Position numbers and translations under genes: made by a program. Positions 58,531 to 64,000 of a DNA stretch of 64,000 nucleotides are shown in pieces. The stretch is from positions 930,001-994,000 of the forward strand of contig JAJSPD010000005.1 of NCBI GenBank assembly GCA_021307315.1. The letters run 5' to 3'. How positions within the stretch are numbered: the first letter of the stretch is position 1; each line of letters starts with the position of its first letter. The notes below the pieces were generated by a model. It was not told the DNA's origin and did no database searches. It saw nothing but the letters and a program-made list of their open reading frames with translations. Source of the DNA: Bisporella sp. PMI_857. Taxonomy: Eukaryota > Ascomycota > Leotiomycetes > Helotiales > Helotiaceae.

Positions 58531-59361
58531 TCAGCCCAACATGCTTCGTTTTCTTCCTCTCATCCTGACTTCCTCGAGTTTTTTAAGGACAACATTTGCT
58601 CCTTTGAAACTCTTCCCATATGCGTTTAATACTTCCGTGAACAGTCCTTCCGCTCTAGGATGTGTACTCCCAAAAGCTCTTTCCAACACATATAAATCAA
58701 CAGCCCGATCCTCTTCTTGCGTACTCTGACTAGCAAGTCCAAAATCTATAAGCACAATCTCTCCATCCAGCAGACCATTATCCCCATTTGCATCCCCATT
58801 TATCCCTTCATGGCTGCTCGGCCTCAGCATGAGATTACTTGTCGTCAAATCCCCATGCACAATGCCCACCGCGTGCATTCGTCCTACCGCCGTTCCAACA
58901 CGTCCCATCAGTCCCACCAACTCCGTATCTGCAGGCTCGAAGCCCTCCTCTCTCCCTGCTTCTTTCCTCCCCCTCAGCCACTCATTCAGCCGTATCCTCA
59001 CCACCTCACCCTCTATCCACTCAATCATCAGCCAACCCGCGGCCTCATCCAACGCGTACACCCCGGGGACTGGCACTCCTTCCCTTCTGCATTTTAAGAG
59101 GACGCGCGCTTCAGATAAAATCCGGTGTTTCGTAAGGCGCAGATCGAGCGTGGGATGGCGGTAGGGTTTTCGTGGCCGGTACTTGAGAGCGCAGGGAAGA
59201 GATGGGAGGAGGTAGGTTGAGCGGAAGAGCAAGGCTTCTGCGCCTTGGGTTATGAGTTGAGGTGTGCTCGAGGAGGGGTTTTGGAAGATTGGCGGTAGAG
59301 GGAGAGGATGTTGAGCTGGAGGGTGTGCAGATGCACTTGAAGGTGGTATTTCGACTGCCAT
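58531..59361 (-). CDS. BUD32: Bud32-like KEOPS/EKC complex atypical kinase
   Basis: Single exon, about 276 aa; ATG at 59361 (MAVEIPPSS). A Pro/Ser-rich N-terminus precedes LITQGAEALLFRSTYLL, the Bud32 nucleotide-binding start. Further blocks: ALKYRPRKPYRHPTLD, RLTKHRILSEARVL, WLMIEWIEG, the catalytic loop HGDLTTSN (Asp conserved), and the metal-binding IDFGLA. The C-terminus ends VRMRGRKRSMLG, the basic tail seen in the family. Bud32 supports N6-threonylcarbamoyl (t6A) formation on tRNA with Kae1, and yeast telomere length. The Arg/Lys-rich insert after the catalytic-loop region is Gly/Asn-rich (GINGDANGDN). Confidence 0.92.
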   Translation of the reverse strand: MAVEIPPSSASAHPPAQHPLPLPPIFQNPSSSTPQLITQGAEALLFRSTYLLPSLPCALKYRPRKPYRHPTLDLRLTKHRILSEARVLLKCRREGVPVPGVYALDEAAGWLMIEWIEGEVVRIRLNEWLRGRKEAGREEGFEPADTELVGLMGRVGTAVGRMHAVGIVHGDLTTSNLMLRPSSHEGINGDANGDNGLLDGEIVLIDFGLASQSTQEEDRAVDLYVLERAFGSTHPRAEGLFTEVLNAYGKSFKGANVVLKKLEEVRMRGRKRSMLG

Positions 59362-59818
59362 TTGTGTGTGGTTGTGCTCTCGTGGAAATCTTTGGTTGGT
59401 TGTCAAGTCATGCTCTCTCTCATGGAGGGGTATTTTGGGGGGAGGTGTCTTGGCAAAGCTCTGAGAGAATGCGGGGTACTCGATTTGCAGGTTGCTGGTT
59501 CATAAAAGTTCTTGCAGGTTCAAGCAAATCAATATCCTACAAACTTTTATGCCATATCTAATCTTTTTGATCCATTTTTGAGTGCAATCTAAATGGACTC
59601 GAACCGTTGAACCTCTCGAATAGGGACAGTCATTTCCCCTCCTGCATATGCAGATACAGGGGTTAACGTGAGTGTCACCGCTTCAATTGGGCCCACGAAT
59701 CTTCTGACTTCATCTTGCCTAACAATATCACCACACTTCGAATATGGTACCCCTTTAACTTGTAATTGTGAATATGGGAAAATTTCGATAGGAATCACAA
59801 TATCTCGCGCCGTACGAA

Positions 59819-60532
59819 ATGGCAGATACCACCGATCTTCCTCTGTTAACAATCATCCTGCTCCTCACCGCTTGTTGTGTCTCGTTATGCGTACTCGGTT
59901 CAGTGGCGGTAACATACGCCTTCGCCGCCTCCGCTGCCCCTAGTGAGGTGACAATGTTCTTGGAGGCTGTCGACTTCTCGATACAGGAGAATGAGTCGTA
60001 TGATAGGGATATCGCGAAGATTACGCGACTGGAGGATAAACTACGCATGGCACGATTGCTAGGAGAGATCCAACGATGTACTGATTCATTGAGGGAGGAC
60101 TTGAACGAAATAATGATTGATGAAGGAGATACTCGATTGCGGTCGTGGCCAAGGATCTTCTGGGCTTACAAAAGGAAGCGGTTGGAAGAAAGAACACGGA
60201 GACTAGATTTGTTAAGGACGCGCTTCTTGGTGTTCTACATGGGATTAATCGCTGCAAAGAGTACGGCAGAGCAGGCGCCGACGAAAGATCCAGAGAAGCA
60301 GCATCATACACCCAAGATGCAACTACGGCCTTCACTACCTCATGCGTTGACGGAAGGGATCACAAAAAAACCTCCTTTAAGAAGACTTACGACACAGGCC
60401 ATGGGCCACAATGATCATGTTGGTGGGATACAGAAGATGGGCTGGGCTGGTGTTGTTGCGGAATTGCAAAACTCGCCATTAATGCACAAGAGACATGCAT
60501 CAATCGAGACCTCTATGGCTAGCCCTCGTTAA
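59819..60532 (+). CDS. Small membrane protein with N-terminal helix and coiled coil, unknown function
   Basis: Single exon, 237 aa. After MADTTDLP comes a hydrophobic helix (LLTIILLLTACCVSLCVLGSVAVTYAFA), which could be an anchor or an uncleaved signal. About residues 50-140 are charged and helical (DIAKITRLEDKLRMARLLGE, KRKRLEERTRRLDLLRTRF), suggesting a coiled coil on the cytosolic side; the tail is basic and disordered. I do not recognise a family. The open frame, codon use and plausible topology argue for a real gene. A shorter open frame on the opposite strand (59589-59852) overlaps the start. Confidence 0.6.
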   Translation: MADTTDLPLLTIILLLTACCVSLCVLGSVAVTYAFAASAAPSEVTMFLEAVDFSIQENESYDRDIAKITRLEDKLRMARLLGEIQRCTDSLREDLNEIMIDEGDTRLRSWPRIFWAYKRKRLEERTRRLDLLRTRFLVFYMGLIAAKSTAEQAPTKDPEKQHHTPKMQLRPSLPHALTEGITKKPPLRRLTTQAMGHNDHVGGIQKMGWAGVVAELQNSPLMHKRHASIETSMASPR

Positions 60533-61758
60533 ATTTTCTACGTGGTCACGGACAAATCCATGGACCTTGAAGCGAACAGAGCTAGCTAACAACTCCGCGC
60601 CCTAGTGCAGATCGCGTTGTCAGAGATCCATCAATGCTTTCCAGGTCGATTCAGGAGCTTTTTCAGGCATTTCCATGTTTAGACTCTTCCTCCAACGACC
60701 GTCGCTATCTTGACCTGTCAGTACCTAGACAGACTTTCCAACTAGATCTCTTGTGAGTATGAAAATATAGGCCACTCCTCTGGATTTTGAGCCATTTCGT
60801 CGTGGATATCACCACCTTTTCATGAAGACGATTCCCATTCTAGAGGCATCCAAGTTACGAATCACGAGTCATCCTACATCATTACGTTGCTTTTACGAAT
60901 TTACGGTCGGTACACACCAAATGGCGACCATCCCCAAATATAACGACATTTCATCACATCTACAGAGTAATTACGACGGATAACCACTTCCATTCCATCA
61001 TGAATCTTTTACGACACAGTTAGCATCTTCACCACCACAAGCACTTCATGAACCAACCCGTGCAGAACCTTAGTCACGTTTACCGGATAGAATGTTACGA
61101 TCGTTGCTAGATATCCTACATGCTAAAGGTCTATTCTGGGCGTTTGGAGATTTTCCTTTACGAGATACCCCTGTTTGCGAAACGTGGGATTTTGGCGTTC
61201 TGTCAGATATTTTATTCACATCAAATGCACATATTTCCAATGCTCGATTGCTGTTTTTAACATATCGATGGTATTTATGATTTTAGGTATAACAAATGTA
61301 CTACATAGATATGGAACGCTCTCCTGAGTAGTCAAATAACCAGGCGCTTGAAGATACTCATTCCAGAATGCCTTTTTCTCTTCCCAAAATCATCGTATTT
61401 TGCACACGCAAGTTGCTGCTCCTTGATTGTCTTAAGAGTTTATACATGCCATTAAGCTTTGTTTGCTTTAAAAGTACCTCGTATCTCGTTTTTGTGGCTT
61501 ACAATATATGTATCAGTTAATAACTTGACCTTTTCTCTCAATACCTTTGCATCTATAGCAATACTCGATGAAGCGCGTGCTCAAAGCGTGTATTATACCT
61601 TTCTGATTATCTTTGATAAGGTTGCAAAGCTTCAGATGTGCATATATTACTATTTCTAAGCTGAGTGACCTGTGAAGAAAATGGGTAAACGCATATTGCA
61701 TTCCACGCATGAATCCCATTTATGCCGATACTATCTTCAAGCGGACTTTTGGGACTTT
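60533..61758. other. Convergent intergenic region, about 1.2 kb
   Basis: No gene that I can support. Between the small membrane protein (+) and the RING relic (-). Several short frames lack domains; the right part is AT-rich. Confidence 0.4.
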
Positions 61759-62600
61759 TCACAGGTGAGAGAGGGAAGCTAGTCCAAAGAATTGATGAAG
61801 CGCCGAAAGGCGTTCTATATCCTCAGTGCCTTTTGTCATCAATGCATACCATTCTGGCTCATCGTCCCATTCCTGGTTCGTCAACACATCAAGAACTGTT
61901 TCACGATCAAACGGACAAGTTGTCCCTCCCTCCCTAATCTACCGTTCCATGCACTCCTTTCCTAGAACGTGTCCGCCTTGGCACCGCAGCCTAACAGCAC
62001 CCTCTTGGTCCCCATAAGGCTCGCAGCATATTGCGCACTTGCGATCAGCAGTATCAAGCGCCTCAAGGTCTACATCCACAAGGATTTGATTTAGCAGTAT
62101 GGCAGGGTTTTCCTCGTAAAGCGTTGACAGTGGATTCGATGGCTTCTGATGAGTGTTCTCATTCCGACGAGCTGTTCTAGTTGGTACATTATCACTCGGT
62201 CCTTGACGGATATCGGCGTTCTTTCACGCTGGCTTTCCCAAAACTGGGCTCTGACCGCGTCGTGGCAGAACGAAAGCATGATATTGTGGTAATGCCCTGG
62301 CAAAAGAAGATCTCGCCAAGTCAAGGCGCCGATGATCTGTGCCGTGTCTATGTCTCGGAAGTTCTCGAAGATGCATCGACTGAGGTCTAGTAGGTGAGCG
62401 GATCCCTAGAATTCTTGCGGTTGTACATAGCGTACAAATTCATCAGCGGATATGGATTGTACGCAATCTTCACAGAGCTCGGCGTTGGTGTCATGAGTTA
62501 TCCTAGTTTTCTCGCAATACTCGGAGCCGGGGTCTACGCATTGCATTGTGGTGGGTCTTTTGTGGCCACAGTTGTGGTCTCCTTTCAAGTACATGCACAT
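61759..62600 (-). pseudogene. Broken RING-finger protein gene
   Basis: Reading down the minus strand from ATG 62600: a Cys/His-rich start (MCMYLKGDHNCGHKRP, CVDPGSEYCEK, ELCEDCVQS), a TAG at 62408-62406, then the same frame continues (GSAHLLDLSRCIFENFRDIDT, GHYHNIMLSFCHDAVRAQFW) to about 62180. There the coding frame shifts by one and goes on as LSTLYEENPAILLNQILVDVD and a RING domain CAICCEPYGDQEGAVRLRC-GGH-C, interrupted by TAG at 61941-61939, where a Trp codon is expected (CMER-W-IREGG), and finishing TTCPFDRE..FGLASLSHL. RING domains recruit E2 enzymes for ubiquitin transfer. Two stops plus a frameshift say the gene is dead; sequencing error is unlikely to explain all three. Confidence 0.7.
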
Positions 62601-63759
62601 CTTGGTGTGAATTAGGTTTAGATATCGGACTATGGTTTCTTAGACTTTACGTCTATGTGAATGAGATTTTTGATTGATGTCGCACATGAGGAGGTTCACT
62701 TTGGATATTTAGATCTATAGTGCGTTATTCTTACAATCGGTGAACAAATAGCGAACAATACACTATTCTCTTTGTGCCTACAAATGTAACAAAGAATGCT
62801 TTTATACTACACATTAAAGCGCAGTTGTTGTAACTGTTCGAAGCTGAATATCTTTTGAAGAAAGCGAGAGCTGTAGCAAACTACACCTAAATGGCAAATT
62901 CGCTCCTGCAGCCTTGAACATAGACTTGAAGTTTTCTGGAACAGCGACTTATTCTACTACCACCTCGACCAATTCCAGGCTTTTCCCATTGAGCCTCTCC
63001 GACATTAGCAAATTATTGGAGGCCTCTCCATGGTCTTATACAATGCGTATTGGCTTAATCCCTTTTCACGGCATTTTTCCCAAACATGGTTGATATCTCA
63101 AGATTCCACCACAGCACAAACTCATTATAATCCTCATCCAGCCTATAGTTCAGGTGCTCATCAGCATATCCTATGTTATTAATAATAAATATGGTTATGT
63201 TTACCAGTTTTTTATAATCATGCTTAGTTCTTGTGTGAGTGGGTAGAGTTACTCATTTTGAATTCAAGATCCTGAGGGAGGCAATATTACAGTAGCTTGG
63301 CAACAAGCTGGTTTCTCTCCCCGTTTGTCAACGGATTTTATTTTCTAAATGTACTTTGCATCATTCTTCAAACTATTCAGACAGGCTTAACTTGTGAATA
63401 ACTCCATGTCTCTTCATCGTAACGGTACCTCATCCAGGCTTACTGTTCAGTTTATGCTTTCAACCAGCCGGATCTTTGTTGATGCTGAACCTTTGTTCAC
63501 AAGTTATCGAGCTTATCTGCTTCTAGATATTTCATATCACAAAGCCGACACAAGGGTTATCATGACGTTACAGGTACCGTTTATCAGGTGTTATTCGTCA
63601 GCCGTCAATAATTTACCTCGATTATGCATCACCGACTTTTCCTACGGTTTACGTCAATGGCACCGCGCTCAAGGGTAACTCTATGGCACATAGATTTAAT
63701 TTAACTTCTTTCAAGATCCATCGTAGAGACAGATACCAGAAGATATAGGACTATGCTGG
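62601..63759. other. Intergenic region, about 1.2 kb
   Basis: AT-rich, no gene recognised. A frame at 63394-63678 (+) has no domain. Confidence 0.4.
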
Positions 63760-64000
63760 TCAAGCTTCATCTTCTATATTACCCATGCTTTGTAAGTCAT
63801 CCGATTCCTCCGATTGTTCTGAGTCTTCCGTCTCTTCCATGTCTTCTGATTCCGAGTCATACTCTTCAAACCGTCCACGAGCCATAGCCGCTTCAAATTT
63901 CTGGAGATGCTCGAACATGAGAGCCTCATCTTCATCGATGATGTCCTGGCCTCGCGGCGGCATAGATAACCCAGCTTGCAATTCTAGAGAATCGTACGTG
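63760..64000 (-). CDS. C-terminal part of an acidic-tailed protein, cut by the window edge
   Basis: The frame is open from the window end down to the stop at 63760, about 79 codons. The visible part reads SLELQAGLSMPPRGQDIIDEDE, then EALMFEHLQKFEAAMARGRFEE and a strongly acidic Ser/Glu/Asp tail (EYDSESEDMEETEDSEQSEESD). The ordered-to-acidic change suggests a real C-terminus. The family cannot be named from this fragment. Confidence 0.55.
   Translation of the reverse strand, partial: TYDSLELQAGLSMPPRGQDIIDEDEALMFEHLQKFEAAMARGRFEEYDSESEDMEETEDSEQSEESDDLQSMGNIEDEA

Noticed and set aside
59589..59640. Possible tRNA T-arm (GGTTCGAGTCC on the minus strand)
   Set aside because: The flanking bases do not pair as a T stem, and no anticodon or acceptor arm is present.
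1..64000. CRISPR arrays, bacterial operons, phage genes
   Set aside because: The sequence is eukaryotic with spliced genes; no spaced direct repeats of CRISPR type were seen.

Overview
This window looks like nuclear DNA of a filamentous ascomycete (Pezizomycotina), and a plant-associated Leotiomycete-like fungus is my best guess. The basis is many short introns (44 to about 130 bp) with GTAAGT-type donors, CTAAC-type branch points and AG acceptors; conserved fungal genes (SAM37, Maf1, Bud32, NOG2, mS26, NDH-2, AP-1 sigma, GCLM); and secreted plant-polymer enzymes (GH6, GH78-like, cutinase). The class is an inference; no rRNA or marker gene is present to settle it.

Layout. 0.6-5.3 kb: a LOG-family nucleoside-phosphate phosphoribohydrolase (-) and a CLPTM1-family membrane protein (+) diverge from a promoter holding a short imperfect minisatellite. 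6.5-12.3 kb: a secreted FAD oxidoreductase (+) and a VIT/VWA protein (+). 12.7-18.2 kb: a secreted GH78-like rhamnosidase (-) and mitochondrial SAM37 (-). 18.2-25.8 kb is gene-poor with one probable decayed membrane-protein gene. 25.8-31.3 kb: a conserved protein of unknown function (-), an alternative NADH dehydrogenase (+) and a chromate-family transporter (+). 31.8-36.4 kb: a Myb/SANT-like protein (+), mitoribosomal mS26 (-) and the ribosome-assembly GTPase NOG2 (+), the last two divergent from a 234-bp gap. 37.0-42.4 kb: GH6 cellulase (-) and a PPxY-bearing single-pass membrane protein (-). 44.2-50.5 kb is an accessory, partly AT-rich island with an aberrant tRNA-Gly, an ankyrin-repeat relic and a short inverted-repeat element. 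50.5-60.5 kb: cutinase (+), alcohol acetyltransferase-like (+), Maf1 (-), AP-1 sigma (-), GCLM-type glutamate-cysteine ligase regulatory subunit (+), Bud32 (-) and a small membrane protein (+). 61.8-62.6 kb: a broken RING-finger gene. The right edge cuts an acidic-tailed protein (-).

The most interesting observation is in the unusually long (359 bp) second intron of NOG2. It contains what reads as an H/ACA snoRNA: box H and ACA lie 14 nt from guide elements complementary to helix 69 of the large rRNA. Yeast NOG2 also carries an intronic snoRNA (snR191) with these targets, so this appears to be the filamentous-fungal counterpart of a conserved host-gene arrangement. Other notable signals are two probable GC-AG introns, a tRNA-Gly(UCC) with a duplicated D-arm, a 416-bp element with CAGTGA-type terminal inverted repeats, and three decayed genes.

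Gene models were assembled by hand from six-frame translations and splice motifs. Exon borders are inferred, not transcript-verified.
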